A stretch of 56,406 bases of DNA from Pseudomonadota bacterium. Lineage in GTDB: Bacteria > Pseudomonadota > Alphaproteobacteria > Caulobacterales > Caulobacteraceae. Shown one piece after another: positions 18,940-27,939 of the stretch (its first letter is position 1; the number at the start of each line of letters is the position of its first letter). Where the stretch lies: assembly GCA_020161365.1 (NCBI GenBank), contig JAIUNU010000019.1, forward strand, positions 1 to 56,406, in the 5' to 3' direction. The notes under the pieces were generated by a model. It searched no databases, had not been told where the DNA came from, and saw nothing but the letters and a program-made list of their open reading frames with translations. A program made the translations under genes and the position numbers.

Positions 18940-19572
18940 TTAGCCGCGCGAGACGATCAGTCCGGCGGCGGTGATCAGCAGCACGCCGACCAGGATCGCA
19001 AAGCCGCGCCGGAAGCCGGGCTCGTTCATCCGGCTCGACAGCGCTGCGCCGCCGACGCCGTAGGCCGACATGCTGATCAGGTCCATGCCGATGGTGGCGC
19101 AGGCGAACATGATCAGCTGTGGGACCAGCGGGCGGTCGACATCCAGGAACGGCGGCAGCACGGCCGAAAAGAACAGCAGGATCTTCGGGTTGGCGATCTG
19201 CACCATGAAGCCGTCGAAGAACGCCGAGCGGCCGGCCCGCACCGTGGCCGAGGCGTGGCTCTCCAGGTTCCTGATCCCGGCCCAAAGGGACTTCAAGCCG
19301 AGCCAGACCAGATAGGCCGCACCGGCCAGCGCCAGGACGTGAAACGCCTTCGGGAAGGCGATGATCAGGGCCCCTAGGCCCAGCGCCGAGCAGGCGAACC
19401 AGACCAGGGTCGCGGTGTTCATGCCGACGACGCCCAGCAGGGCGGCAGTCTTGCCGCGTTCCATCCCGGTGGCGATCGCGAACAGATTCGCCGGCCCCGG
19501 CGTGATGGCCATCACGAACATGGCGACCAGAAAGGTGCCGTAGCGGGCGGGATCGACGGGCAGGTGGTCCAT
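18940..19572 (-). CDS. LysE/RhtB family translocator
   Basis: A 210-residue inner-membrane exporter with about six hydrophobic helices. The family signature is TPGPANLFAIATGMERGKTAALLGVVGMNTATL near residue 30, and QIANPKILLFFSAVLPPFLD follows in the middle. Members export amino acids or small amphipathic compounds; the substrate cannot be told. The start is ATG 19572 (MDHLPVDPARYG) rather than an upstream one at 19608. A MAPEG gene lies upstream on the same strand, 42 bases away. Confidence 0.9.
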   Translation of the reverse strand: MDHLPVDPARYGTFLVAMFVMAITPGPANLFAIATGMERGKTAALLGVVGMNTATLVWFACSALGLGALIIAFPKAFHVLALAGAAYLVWLGLKSLWAGIRNLESHASATVRAGRSAFFDGFMVQIANPKILLFFSAVLPPFLDVDRPLVPQLIMFACATIGMDLISMSAYGVGGAALSSRMNEPGFRRGFAILVGVLLITAAGLIVSRG

Positions 19573-19614
19573 GGCGCGGATATAGGCCGCTCCGCCGCAG
19601 ACCACCAAGTCAAG

Positions 19615-20022
19615 CTAAGCTCCAACCACCGCGTAAACGTAGATCGCTCGCCCCAGGGCGCCGAACAGCAGGACAGCGGTGGCCAGCATCTGAATGATGA
19701 ACCCCAGTTCGCGCTTCTTGGCGTCGGCGGCGTAGCCCAGGGCATAGAGGATTCGGCCGACGATCCACACGACGCCGGCGGCGGCGGCGAACAGGTCGTT
19801 CCAGTAGATCGCGAACAGCCACAGCGACGGCAGGTAGATCACCAGCCACTCAACGGTGTTGGCCTGCACCCGGATGTGGCGTTCCAGCTCGGGATCGCCG
19901 GTCATGGCCGGGGCGTCGATGCCCGAACGACGCCGCGCGCCGCCGATCCGCAGGATCATCCAGACATAGACGAGCAACGAGACCAGGGTGACGATGGCCA
20001 CCAGCGCGTGCGACTGAGTCAT
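19615..20022 (-). CDS. MAPEG family membrane protein
   Basis: A 135-residue four-helix membrane protein of the MAPEG family (eicosanoid/glutathione metabolism type). The conserved pattern of basic residues and ERH in the first loop (DPELERHIRVQANTVEWLVIYLPSLWLFAIY) and WIVGRILYALGYAADAKKRELGF is clear. Bacterial members may have glutathione transferase activity, but none is shown here. It may be cotranscribed with the LysE-type gene downstream. Confidence 0.9.
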   Translation of the reverse strand: MTQSHALVAIVTLVSLLVYVWMILRIGGARRRSGIDAPAMTGDPELERHIRVQANTVEWLVIYLPSLWLFAIYWNDLFAAAAGVVWIVGRILYALGYAADAKKRELGFIIQMLATAVLLFGALGRAIYVYAVVGA

Positions 20023-20195
20023 ATTTCGGCTTCCTCCTGGCGGCCTCCCCGGACCGCGTCAAAGCGAGACTATTCGTATTCGTCCTGAGTTTGCACTTGG
20101 CATTGGGTGGTTTATCGAGCCGCGCACGCCGGGAACCCGGTCGGGTTTCGTTCGCTCCTAGACTGAACGACCCCTTTGCGGAGGCTTCGTAAGCC

Positions 20196-20396
20196 ATGCA
20201 TGTGGACTCTGCCGCGATCCGAGCGATCGACTACACTCCCGAACACGGCAAACTCTTCGTCACGTTCCACGACGGCGACGAGTACGTCTATGTTGGCGTG
20301 CCCGAAAGGATCAGCGCGGCGTTCTACCGCTCGCGCTCAAAGGGCCGGTTCTTTCAGCGGATGATCCGCGATCGGTATCCGTATAACCGGGTGTAG
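20196..20396 (+). CDS. KTSC domain protein
   Basis: A 66-residue protein made almost entirely of the KTSC domain (RAIDYTPEHGKLFVTFHDGDEYVYVGVPERISAAFYRSRSKGRFFQRMIRDRYPYNRV). The domain is often found next to or fused with lysyl-tRNA synthetase-like or nucleic-acid proteins; its biochemical role is not established. ATG 20196 follows GGAGG at 20179-20183. Stand-alone transcription from the gap upstream is likely. Confidence 0.85.
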   Translation: MHVDSAAIRAIDYTPEHGKLFVTFHDGDEYVYVGVPERISAAFYRSRSKGRFFQRMIRDRYPYNRV

Positions 20397-20456
20397 GGCG
20401 ATCGCGCCAAATCCCTCTCTCAATGGCGGATTGGCGTTGCTCGCCGCCGCCCCCTG

Positions 20457-20492
20457 AAAAAAGGCGCCGCAGGTTCCCCCGCGACGCCCTTT
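20457..20492 (-). terminator. Intrinsic terminator of argG
   Basis: Read on the minus strand, a GC-rich stem of about 15 pairs with a few G-T wobbles closes on a GGAA tetraloop and ends in six T residues, starting 24 bases after the argG stop. This is a textbook factor-independent terminator. Confidence 0.8.
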
Positions 20493-20516
20493 AATCGTCT
20501 AGCTATATGCCCGGAC

Positions 20517-21743
20517 CTAACCGCGCTTGTCACGCTTGGCCAGGACCCGCAGGCGCAGGGCGTTGAGCTTGATGAAGCCGCCGGCGTCGCGGTGGTCGTA
20601 GGCGACCTTGCCTTCCTCGAAGGTGACCAGGTCCTGGTCGTACAGCGAGTAGGGGCTGGACCGGCCGATGACCGTGACATTGCCCTTGTAGAGCTTCACC
20701 CGCACCTGGCCCGAGACCTTCTGCTGGCTGTAGTCGATGGCCGCCTGCAGCATCTCGCGCTCGGGCGTGAACCAGAAGCCGTTGTACACCAGCGTGGCGT
20801 ATTTGGGCATCAGTTCGTCCTTCAGGTGCATGGCGCCGCGATCCAGCGTGATGCTCTCGATGCCGCGGTGGGCGGCCAGCAGGATGGTGCCGCCCGGGGT
20901 CTCGTACACGCCGCGCGACTTCATGCCGACGAAACGGTTCTCGACGAGGTCGAGGCGGCCGATCCCGTTGTCGCGGCCCAGTTCGTTCAGCTTGGTCAGC
21001 AGGGTGGCCGGGCTCATGGCCACGCCGTCGATGGCGACCGGGTCGCCCTTCTCGAAGTCGATGGTGATGATGGTCGGCTTGTCGGGCGCGTCTTCCGGCG
21101 CGATCGTGCGCATGTGAACGAACTCGGGGGCCTCGACCGCCGGGTCTTCCAGCACCTTACCCTCGGACGAGGAGTGCAGCAGGTTGGCGTCGACGCTGAA
21201 AGGCGCTTCGCCACGCTTGTCCTTGGTGATCTGGATCTGGTGCTTCTCGGCGAAGTCCAGCAGGGCCTCGCGGGACTTGAAGTCCCACTCGCGCCAGGGG
21301 GCGATCACGGTGATGTCGGGCTCTAGGCCGTAGTAGCCGAGCTCGAAGCGGACCTGGTCGTTGCCCTTGCCGGTCGCGCCGTGGCTGACGGCGTCGGCGC
21401 CGGTCTTGCGGGCGATCTCGATCTGCTTCTTGGCGATCAGCGGGCGGGCGATCGAGGTGCCGAGCAGATATTGGCCCTCATAGACCGTGTTGGCGCGGAA
21501 CATCGGGAAGACGTAGTCGCGGACGAATTCCTCGCGGACGTCCTCGATGAAGATGTTCTCGGGTTTCACGCCCGCGGCCAGGGCCTTGGCGCGGGCCGGT
21601 TCGATCTCTTCACCCTGACCAAGGTCGGCGGTGAAGGTCACGACCTCGGCGTTGTGCTCGGTCTGCAGCCACTTGAGGATGATCGAGGTGTCGAGACCGC
21701 CCGAATAGGCGAGCACGACCTTCTTCACGGGCTTGTCGGCCAT
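20517..21743 (-). CDS. argG: Argininosuccinate synthase
   Basis: Joins citrulline and aspartate with ATP to form argininosuccinate in arginine synthesis. The 408-residue protein begins MADKPVKKVVLAYSGGLDTSIILKWL, containing the PP-loop ATP motif, and continues with SHGATGKGNDQVRFE and the citrulline-binding DLVENRFVGMKSRGVYETPGG. Full length, with an upstream AAAGGA ribosome site and a strong terminator downstream, so it forms a single-gene unit. Confidence 0.98.
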   Translation of the reverse strand: MADKPVKKVVLAYSGGLDTSIILKWLQTEHNAEVVTFTADLGQGEEIEPARAKALAAGVKPENIFIEDVREEFVRDYVFPMFRANTVYEGQYLLGTSIARPLIAKKQIEIARKTGADAVSHGATGKGNDQVRFELGYYGLEPDITVIAPWREWDFKSREALLDFAEKHQIQITKDKRGEAPFSVDANLLHSSSEGKVLEDPAVEAPEFVHMRTIAPEDAPDKPTIITIDFEKGDPVAIDGVAMSPATLLTKLNELGRDNGIGRLDLVENRFVGMKSRGVYETPGGTILLAAHRGIESITLDRGAMHLKDELMPKYATLVYNGFWFTPEREMLQAAIDYSQQKVSGQVRVKLYKGNVTVIGRSSPYSLYDQDLVTFEEGKVAYDHRDAGGFIKLNALRLRVLAKRDKRG

Positions 21744-21826
21744 GAGAGGGTCCTTTCGGAGAGAAACACAAAGTCGCGCGCCTTCAACGGCGAAAGACCG
21801 CGCGGGTCAAGCGTTAATAGGGGCCG

Positions 21827-22189
21827 CTAGAGCTGGCCCTCATCCTGCAACGTCTTCATGACGGAGCGCAGGTGCGTTAACTGGGCCATGGCCAGGATCG
21901 CGCCCAGGGTCGCGCGCACGCAGAACACCATGATCGCCTCCAGGCCTTCGGCCCGGAACGTCGTTCCCGAGAGGGTGAAGGCGAAGATGATCGCCATCGA
22001 TGCGACCGGGATCCATAGCAGGCCCGCAGCCTTGGTCAGCCGAAGCGTAGGCCTGCCGTCGCGCCCCCAGACGATCGGCACTTGCGCGTCGGCCGGAATG
22101 CGCTTCCACGCGCCATGAGCCGTGGTGGCGATGATGGTGAGTATGGCGATCGACAGACCATCGCCGAGGATACGCAGCGCCGTTTCCAT
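21827..22189 (-). CDS. Small membrane protein with DUF1648/SdpI-like segment
   Basis: A 120-residue protein with three to four hydrophobic segments. The stretch IPADAQVPIVWGRDGRPTLRLTKAAG resembles the DUF1648 motif of SdpI-like proteins, in which a P-I-H/V-W pattern precedes the first loop. No function can be assigned. It begins three bases after the kup stop, so it is probably translated from the kup transcript. Confidence 0.7.
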   Translation of the reverse strand: METALRILGDGLSIAILTIIATTAHGAWKRIPADAQVPIVWGRDGRPTLRLTKAAGLLWIPVASMAIIFAFTLSGTTFRAEGLEAIMVFCVRATLGAILAMAQLTHLRSVMKTLQDEGQL

Positions 22190-22192
22190 CCC

Positions 22193-24190
22193 CTAGACCG
22201 TGACCTGTGCGCCCAATTCGACCACGCGGCCGGGCGGGATCTTGAAGAAGTCCGTCGGGTTGGCGGCGTTCTTCATCAGGTAGATGAACAGGCGATCCTG
22301 CCACAGCGGCATGCCACTGTTGGCCGACGGCACGATCGAGCGGCGGCCGAGGAAGAAGCTGGTGGCCATGATGTCGAACTTCAGGCCCTGCTTGCGGCAC
22401 ACGGCCAGGGCCTTGGGAATGTTGGGGCTTTCCATGAAGCCGTAGTTGACGATGACCTTCTTGAAGTCGTCGTTGACCTTCTCGATCTTCACACGGTCCT
22501 CCTCGGCGACGCGCGGCGTTTCGGCCGTGCGGACCGTCAGGATCACGTTGCGCTCGTGCAGCACCTTGTTGTGCTTGAGGTTGTGCATCAGCGCCACCGG
22601 CGTCATGTCGGGGTCGGAGGTCAGGAAGATCGCCGTGCCGGGCGCGCGGTGCGGCGCGCGGGCGCGAAGGATGTCCATCAGGTCGGCGACCGGCAGGCTG
22701 TCGCGGCGGGTCTTGTCGGTCAGGATCTGGCTGCCGCGCACCCAGGTGGCCATGATCGTGAACAGGGCGGCGCCGATCAGCACTGGCAGCCAGCCGCCCG
22801 AGAAGAAGCGCAGGGCGTTGGCGCTGAGGAAGGTGATGTCCAGCGTCAGGAACGGAACGAGGAAGAGCAGCGCCATCGGCATGCTCCACTTCCACAGCTT
22901 GCGCATGACGATGAAGGCCATGCAGGTGGTGACGATCATCGTGCCGGTCACCGCCAGGCCATAGGCGTGGGCGAGGGCCGAAGACGTCTGGAACGTGAAC
23001 ATGATCGCCAGCACGCCGACCAGCAGCATGGTGTTGAGCTGGGGCACGAAGATCTGGCCCGATTGGGTCTCGGACGTGCGGCGCACGTCCAGGCGCGGCA
23101 GCAGGCCCAGTTGGATGGCCTGCTGGGTCAGCGAGAACGCGCCGGTGATGACCGCCTGGCTGGCGATCACGGTCGCCGCGCCGGCCAGCAGGACCAGCGG
23201 CAGGCGCAGCGCTTCAGGCGCCATCTCGAAGAACCAGTTGACCTCGGGCATCGCCTTGCCGGCCGCTTCGGCCGCCTGCAGCGTGCTCAGAGCGAAGGCG
23301 CCTTGGCCCAGATAGTTCATGGCCAGACACGGCAGCACGAAGAACAGCCAGGCGGCCTGGATCGGCCAGCGGCCGAAGTGACCCATGTCGGCGGTCAGGG
23401 CCTCCACCCCCGTCACGGTGAGGAAGACCGCGCCTAGAACGATGAATCCCGTCAGACCGTGCTCGGCCAGGAACTCGACCGCGTAGTACGGGTTCACGGC
23501 CATCAGGATGCCGGGATTGCTTGCCAGGTTCATGACCCCCAGCGCGAACATGACGCCAAACCACAGGGCGCACACCGGGCCAAAGAGCTTGCCCACCGAG
23601 GCCGTCCCCCGGCTCTGAATGAAGAAAAGGCCCAGCAGCATGACGGTGGCGATCAGCAGCACGACCTCGTTGGTCACGCTATGTTCAAGCGCGGGAATGG
23701 TGCGAAGACCTTCCACCGCGGACAGCACCGACATCGCCGGCGTAATCACCGCGTCGCCATAGAAAAGCGCCGCGCCCGCGACGCCCAGGGCGAACACCAG
23801 GGCGGTCCGCCGGCCCATGGCGTGTTGGGCCAGGGCCATCAGCGACAGCACGCCGCCTTCGCCCTTGTTGTCGGCGCGCATGATGAAGACGACGTACTTG
23901 ATCGTCACGATCAGGAACATCGCCCACAGCGCCAGCGAGACCACGCCGAAGATCTCGGATCGCGTGACGCCGTCGTGGGCGGCTGCGGCCAAGGCTTCCT
24001 TGAACGCGTAGAGCGGGCTGGTGCCGATGTCGCCGAACACCACGCCGACCGAGCCCAGGGCCAGGGCGAAGAAGCCGTGTCCCTTCAGGTCATGCCCATT
24101 GCCGTGGGGCGGGGCGCCGTCTTGTTGTGGAATGTCAGAAGACGCGGGCGCACAATCGGGTGCGGAAGCGTGGGGGGCTTCGGAAGCCAT
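22193..24190 (-). CDS. kup: Kup family potassium uptake protein
   Basis: Potassium:proton symporter in the inner membrane, 665 residues with about twelve transmembrane helices in the first 450 residues and a soluble C-terminal domain. The signature ALGSVGVVFGDIGTSPLYAFKEAL is near residue 37, followed by the conserved KYVVFIMRADNKGEGG and FYGDAVITPAMSVLSAVEGL. The start is ATG 24190, preceded by GGAGGG. An upstream ATG (24283) would reach into the control region. Its N-terminus has a Pro/Ala-rich hydrophilic tail. Divergent from the Rrf2 gene across a 200-base gap. Confidence 0.95.
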   Translation of the reverse strand: MASEAPHASAPDCAPASSDIPQQDGAPPHGNGHDLKGHGFFALALGSVGVVFGDIGTSPLYAFKEALAAAAHDGVTRSEIFGVVSLALWAMFLIVTIKYVVFIMRADNKGEGGVLSLMALAQHAMGRRTALVFALGVAGAALFYGDAVITPAMSVLSAVEGLRTIPALEHSVTNEVVLLIATVMLLGLFFIQSRGTASVGKLFGPVCALWFGVMFALGVMNLASNPGILMAVNPYYAVEFLAEHGLTGFIVLGAVFLTVTGVEALTADMGHFGRWPIQAAWLFFVLPCLAMNYLGQGAFALSTLQAAEAAGKAMPEVNWFFEMAPEALRLPLVLLAGAATVIASQAVITGAFSLTQQAIQLGLLPRLDVRRTSETQSGQIFVPQLNTMLLVGVLAIMFTFQTSSALAHAYGLAVTGTMIVTTCMAFIVMRKLWKWSMPMALLFLVPFLTLDITFLSANALRFFSGGWLPVLIGAALFTIMATWVRGSQILTDKTRRDSLPVADLMDILRARAPHRAPGTAIFLTSDPDMTPVALMHNLKHNKVLHERNVILTVRTAETPRVAEEDRVKIEKVNDDFKKVIVNYGFMESPNIPKALAVCRKQGLKFDIMATSFFLGRRSIVPSANSGMPLWQDRLFIYLMKNAANPTDFFKIPPGRVVELGAQVTV

Positions 24191-24390
24191 GCAATCCCTC
24201 CGGGGAGCCCTCGCAAAACGCTGCTGGCCGACCCATATCGCGATCAAGCGCGGCGCGATACACCCAAACCGCGCCGGGTTCAATCGTCACGCTGCGTCGC
24301 ATTACGCGGTCCCCAAGCCGTTGAGGATTTCCGCAGCAGGCGAGTTTTCGGTTGAACGCGCGGGCTGCCACCTTACGTTCCCGAGTTGAG

Positions 24391-24813
24391 ATGTCGGACA
24401 GTCAGAAATTTCCCGTCGCGGCCCACGCCTTGGCCTATCTGGCGCACAAGGCGGCGTTCTCGCCTGATCGCGCCGTGGCCAGCGCCGAACTCGCCGCCTC
24501 GGTGCCGACCAACCCTGTCGTGGTCCGCCGGGTCACCGCCATGTTGGGCAAGGCGGGACTGATCGGCGCACGCGCGGGCGCCAACGGCGGCGCCTGGCTG
24601 CTGAAACCCGCCGAGACGATCACGCTCGATGTCGTCCTGCGGGCGGTGAACGGCTGCGCGCATCTGGGCGTGGCGCCCAAGGGCGTGAAGGGCTGCCCCG
24701 TGGGCGAAAAGATCCCCGACGCGGTCCGAGCGGCGATTCTCTCCGCTGATCAGGCGGCCGCCGAACGGCTTTCCCGGATCACGGTCGCCGACCTTCTGGA
24801 CGGGCTGCACTAG
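24391..24813 (+). CDS. Rrf2 family transcriptional regulator
   Basis: A 140-residue regulator. The N-terminal winged helix is seen in HALAYLAHKAAFSPDRAVASAELAASVPTNPVVVRRVTAMLGKAGLIGARAGANGGAWL. Two cysteines (Cys89, Cys102) lie in the dimer/linker region; the three-Cys set of Fe-S-binding members is incomplete, so thiol-based sensing as in YwnA-like members is more likely. It lies directly upstream of a flavodoxin-fold oxidoreductase whose promoter region carries a perfect dyad, the probable target. Confidence 0.88.
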   Translation: MSDSQKFPVAAHALAYLAHKAAFSPDRAVASAELAASVPTNPVVVRRVTAMLGKAGLIGARAGANGGAWLLKPAETITLDVVLRAVNGCAHLGVAPKGVKGCPVGEKIPDAVRAAILSADQAAAERLSRITVADLLDGLH

Positions 24814-24905
24814 GCCAACGATCCGCTGTCAGCCGCGCTGAACCCCGTTCCGAAAAAACTGCATCAGAGTTTGTTGCCGATCCTCTGGCGCCGCGTCGGC
24901 TCGTC

Positions 24906-24915
24906 ATTACGTAAT
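24906..24915. promoter_or_regulatory. ATTACGTAAT palindrome
   Basis: A perfect 10-base palindrome six bases before a second dyad, in the promoter region of the flavoprotein gene. It could be part of a composite operator; it is short, so it may be chance. Confidence 0.3.
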
Positions 24916-24921
24916 CGCTAC

Positions 24922-24938
24922 CGTTCAGTTTCTGAACG
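24922..24938. promoter_or_regulatory. Perfect dyad upstream of the flavoprotein gene
   Basis: CGTTCAG, TTT, CTGAACG: a 7-3-7 perfect inverted repeat ending 12 bases before the ATG at 24951. Its place between an Rrf2 regulator gene and its neighbour makes it a likely operator for that regulator. Confidence 0.6.
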
Positions 24939-24950
24939 TGAGGGATTACC

Positions 24951-25559
24951 ATGACCACCGTCGCTATCGCCTACCATTCCGGCTACGGCCACACCGAAGT
25001 TCTGGCTCAGAAGGTCGCCGAGGGCGTCCGAGATGCGGGCCAGACGCCGGTCCTCCTGAAGATCGAAAGCGCTTCCCAGGACTTCGCGCCGCTGATCGAA
25101 CAGATCACCGCCGCCGACGCTGTCGTGTTTGGCGCCCCGACCTACATGGGCGACGTGTCGGGGGTGTTCAAAGTATTCGCCGACGCCACCTCGAGCGTGT
25201 TCTTCACCGCCGCCTGGAAAGACAAGCTGGCCGCCGGCTTCACCAATTCGCACAGCTTCGCCGGCGACAAAGCCCACGCGCTGGCTAGCCTGACCATCCT
25301 GGCCGCGCAGCATGGCATGAACTGGATCAATCTGGGTCTGGCGCCGCCTAACGTCATCGCCGCCGAGCGTGGTCCGGACACGATCAATCGCGTCGGCTCC
25401 TTCATCGGCCTGGCCGCCCAGTCGGACAACGCCTCGCCGGAAATCACTCCACCGGCCGGCGACCGCGAGACGGCGCGTCTGCTGGGCGAGCGCGTCGCCA
25501 AGGCGGCCGCGCGCTGGGCCGCCGGCGCCGCGCGCGAGGGACTCGACCAGGCCGCTTGA
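24951..25559 (+). CDS. Flavodoxin-fold NAD(P)H-dependent oxidoreductase (WrbA-like)
   Basis: A 202-residue FMN-dependent reductase. The phosphate-binding loop is YHSGYGHTEVLA at residues 8-19, and the second FMN loop is GAPTYMGDVSGVFKVF. Such enzymes reduce quinones, azo dyes or nitro compounds, usually as protection against electrophiles. The ATG follows GAGGGA. The adjacent Rrf2 regulator and the dyad at 24922 suggest stress-induced expression, and the gene ends in a pair of strong stem-loops. Confidence 0.88.
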   Translation: MTTVAIAYHSGYGHTEVLAQKVAEGVRDAGQTPVLLKIESASQDFAPLIEQITAADAVVFGAPTYMGDVSGVFKVFADATSSVFFTAAWKDKLAAGFTNSHSFAGDKAHALASLTILAAQHGMNWINLGLAPPNVIAAERGPDTINRVGSFIGLAAQSDNASPEITPPAGDRETARLLGERVAKAAARWAAGAAREGLDQAA

Positions 25560-25571
25560 GGCTTCGTCCAC

Positions 25572-25602
25572 GATCACGGCCGTCGCCCTCCCGGCCGTGA
25601 TC
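25572..25602 (+). terminator. First stem-loop after the flavoprotein gene
   Basis: GATCACGGCCG and CGGCCGTGATC form a perfect 11-bp stem around a nine-base loop, starting 13 bases after the stop codon. No T-run follows directly, but a second stem does. Confidence 0.55.
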
Positions 25603-25604
25603 CG

Positions 25605-25640
25605 AAAGGGGCGCGCCCCGCCATTCCGGCGCGCCTCTTT
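25605..25640 (+). terminator. Second stem-loop, intrinsic terminator
   Basis: A 13-bp stem (outer A-T pairs, one G-T, and an inner GGCGCGCC/GGCGCGCC core) closes a ten-base loop and ends in CTTT. It follows the preceding hairpin by two bases; together they should isolate the flavoprotein gene from the SDR gene. Confidence 0.6.
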
Positions 25641-25722
25641 CGCTCCGCCTCTTGGAGGGTTGCTTGAACCAAATCGCGGGCCGTGCTCGACTCTGGCGGA
25701 GTTTCCACCGGATCATCACATC

Positions 25723-26523
25723 ATGGCCCGCCGTCTCGCCCTGGTCACCGGCGCCTCCGCCGGCATCGGGGCCGCCTCCGCCCGCATCTACGCCAGCCAC
25801 GGCTATGACGTGGCCCTCACCGCGCGCCGGGCCGATCGGCTGGAGAGCCTGGCCGCCGAGATCAAGCTGCGCTCGGGGGTCGAGGCCTACGCTCTTCCTG
25901 CCGATCTCGCCGAGCCGGGCGGCGTCGACGCGGTGCTGGCGGGTGTGGCCCAACAGGGACGGGAGATCGACGCCCTGGTAAACAATGCCGGCTACGGCTT
26001 GCCGGGGACCTATGACGCCACCCGCTGGGAGGATCAGGCCAAGTTTCTCCAGCTGATGCTGACCAGCGTCTGCGAGATGAGCCACAAGGTCTTGCCGGGC
26101 ATGGTGGAGCGCAGGTTCGGACGCATCGTCAACGTCGCCTCGCTCGCGGGTCTGGTTCCCGGCGCGGCCGGCCACACCCTCTATGCGGCCACCAAGAGCT
26201 TCCTGGTGAAGTTCTCCCAGAGCCTGCACCTGGAAAACCTGCAGACGGGCGTCCACGTCAGCGCCCTGTGCCCGGGTTTCACCTATTCGGAGTTCCACGA
26301 CGTCAACGGCACCCGCGCCCAGGTCAGCCAGGGTGTGCCAGAGTGGATGTGGCTGGGCGCCGACGAGGTCGCCGCCGCCGGCTACGAGGCGGCCGAGGCC
26401 AATCGCTCGATCTGCGTGCCCGGCGCGCCGAACAAGGCCATCGCCGCCATCGCCAAGGTCGTGCCCGACGACTGGGCCCTGGCCCTGATGGCCAGCCAGG
26501 GAAGCCGGTTCCGCAAGGTGTGA
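25723..26523 (+). CDS. Short-chain dehydrogenase/reductase
   Basis: A 266-residue SDR. The start is ATG 25723, giving MARRLALVTGASAGIGAASARIYA with the classical TGxxxGxG motif; the long open frame upstream is not homologous. The NNAGYGLPGTYD motif and YAATKSFLVKFSQ (Tyr-x-x-x-Lys) are present, with a Ser in VNVASLAGLVPG. The ARRADRL segment after beta-2 suggests NADPH. Substrate unknown. It is followed by rlmN after 49 bases, with a short GC palindrome and T-run between. Confidence 0.88.
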   Translation: MARRLALVTGASAGIGAASARIYASHGYDVALTARRADRLESLAAEIKLRSGVEAYALPADLAEPGGVDAVLAGVAQQGREIDALVNNAGYGLPGTYDATRWEDQAKFLQLMLTSVCEMSHKVLPGMVERRFGRIVNVASLAGLVPGAAGHTLYAATKSFLVKFSQSLHLENLQTGVHVSALCPGFTYSEFHDVNGTRAQVSQGVPEWMWLGADEVAAAGYEAAEANRSICVPGAPNKAIAAIAKVVPDDWALALMASQGSRFRKV

Positions 26524-26528
26524 GATCG

Positions 26529-26548
26529 CGGCCCGGGCCGTCCTTTTT
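26529..26548 (+). terminator. Weak terminator-like element after the SDR gene
   Basis: A 12-base palindrome CGGCCCGGGCCG is followed by TCCTTTTT. The stem possible in RNA is short (four pairs around CCGG), so this is a weak candidate. Confidence 0.35.
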
Positions 26549-26572
26549 GAAAAGCCGGTCCGGACCTGCTAT

Positions 26573-27823
26573 ATGTCCGCCTCGATCCCCGAGCATCCGG
26601 ACACCCCCTTGAGCGTCACCCTCGACCTGTCGCGCGTCTCGTCCGAGACGACGCCCGCCCAACCCGTCACCAAGCCGCCGGTCAATCTTTCGGGCCTGAC
26701 GCGTCCGCAGCTTGTCGCGGCCCTGGTCGAGAGCGGCGTCGTCGAGCACGGCAAGGCCAAGATGCGGGCCACCCAGATCTTCCGCTGGATGCACCATCGC
26801 GGCGTCACCGACTTCGCGCAGATGAGCGATGTCGCTAAGGAGACCCGCGCGCGTCTGGCCGAGGCCTTCACCATCGCCCGTCCCGAGATCGTCGAGCGCC
26901 AGGTGTCCAAGGACGGCACGCGAAAGTGGCTGATCCGCATGGCTCCGGGCATCGAGGTCGAGAGCGTCTACATCCCCGGCGTCGGGCGGGCCGGCGCCCT
27001 GTGCGTGTCCAGCCAGGTCGGCTGCACGCTGAACTGCAGCTTCTGCCACACGGGCACGCAGCCCCTGGTGCGCAACCTGACCACGGCCGAGATCGTCGCC
27101 CAGGTGCAGGTGGCCAAGGACGATCTGGCCGAATGGCCGTCCGACAAGGAGGACCGCCAGCTCTCGAACATCGTGTTCATGGGCATGGGCGAGCCGCTGT
27201 ACAATCTGGGCCAGGTGGCCGACGCCATCGAGATCATCAGCGATAACGAAGGCATCGCCATCTCGCGTCGCCGGATCACGGTGTCGACCTCGGGCGTGGT
27301 GCCGATGCTGGAAAAGCTGGGCTCGACCACCCAGGCCATGCTGGCGATCAGCCTGCACGCCACCAACGACCCGCTGCGCGATGTGCTGGTGCCGCTGAAC
27401 AAGAAGTACCCGATCGCCGAGCTGATGGCCGGCATCCGCGCCTATCCGGGTCTGTCCAACGCCCGCCGCGTGACCTTCGAGTACGTGATGCTGAAGGGCG
27501 TCAACGACAGCCCCGACGAAGCCCGCGCTCTCGTCAAGCTGATCAAGGGCATCCCGGCCAAGATCAATCTGATCCCGTTCAATCCGTGGCCCGGCAGCGA
27601 TTACCAGTGCTCGGACTGGGCGACGATCGAGGCCTTCGCCGCGATCCTCAACAAGGCTGGCTATTCCTCGCCGATCCGCACCCCGCGCGGCCGCGACATC
27701 CTGGCGGCCTGCGGTCAGTTGAAGAGCGAGAGCGAAAAGGTCCGCGCCTCGGCGCTGCGCAAGCTGTCGCTGGCGGCGATGGCGGGCGTGCTGTCCGACG
27801 ACGACGAGGACGAGGCGGCCTGA
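26573..27823 (+). CDS. rlmN: 23S rRNA/tRNA adenine-C2 methyltransferase
   Basis: Radical-SAM enzyme methylating A2503 of 23S rRNA and A37 of some tRNAs. The 416-residue product has the 4Fe-4S motif CTLNCSFC (Cys151, 155, 158), the VGRAGALCVSSQVG segment before it, FMGMGEPLYN, and the C-terminal catalytic Cys in DILAACGQLK. The first about 40 residues are variable, so a later start (for example TTG 26607) is possible. The tail is acidic (SDDDEDEAA). Confidence 0.95.
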   Translation: MSASIPEHPDTPLSVTLDLSRVSSETTPAQPVTKPPVNLSGLTRPQLVAALVESGVVEHGKAKMRATQIFRWMHHRGVTDFAQMSDVAKETRARLAEAFTIARPEIVERQVSKDGTRKWLIRMAPGIEVESVYIPGVGRAGALCVSSQVGCTLNCSFCHTGTQPLVRNLTTAEIVAQVQVAKDDLAEWPSDKEDRQLSNIVFMGMGEPLYNLGQVADAIEIISDNEGIAISRRRITVSTSGVVPMLEKLGSTTQAMLAISLHATNDPLRDVLVPLNKKYPIAELMAGIRAYPGLSNARRVTFEYVMLKGVNDSPDEARALVKLIKGIPAKINLIPFNPWPGSDYQCSDWATIEAFAAILNKAGYSSPIRTPRGRDILAACGQLKSESEKVRASALRKLSLAAMAGVLSDDDEDEAA

Positions 27824-27939
27824 CGCGGTAGCGGATAGGCCCTAGCGGTTCGGTTCTCGCGAGACGGGCGCCCCCTACGCAAGTCTTGCCGACCCGTGTT
27901 AGTCAGGGGGCTGTAAGTCCATCGGGGTCATTTGCGTCC

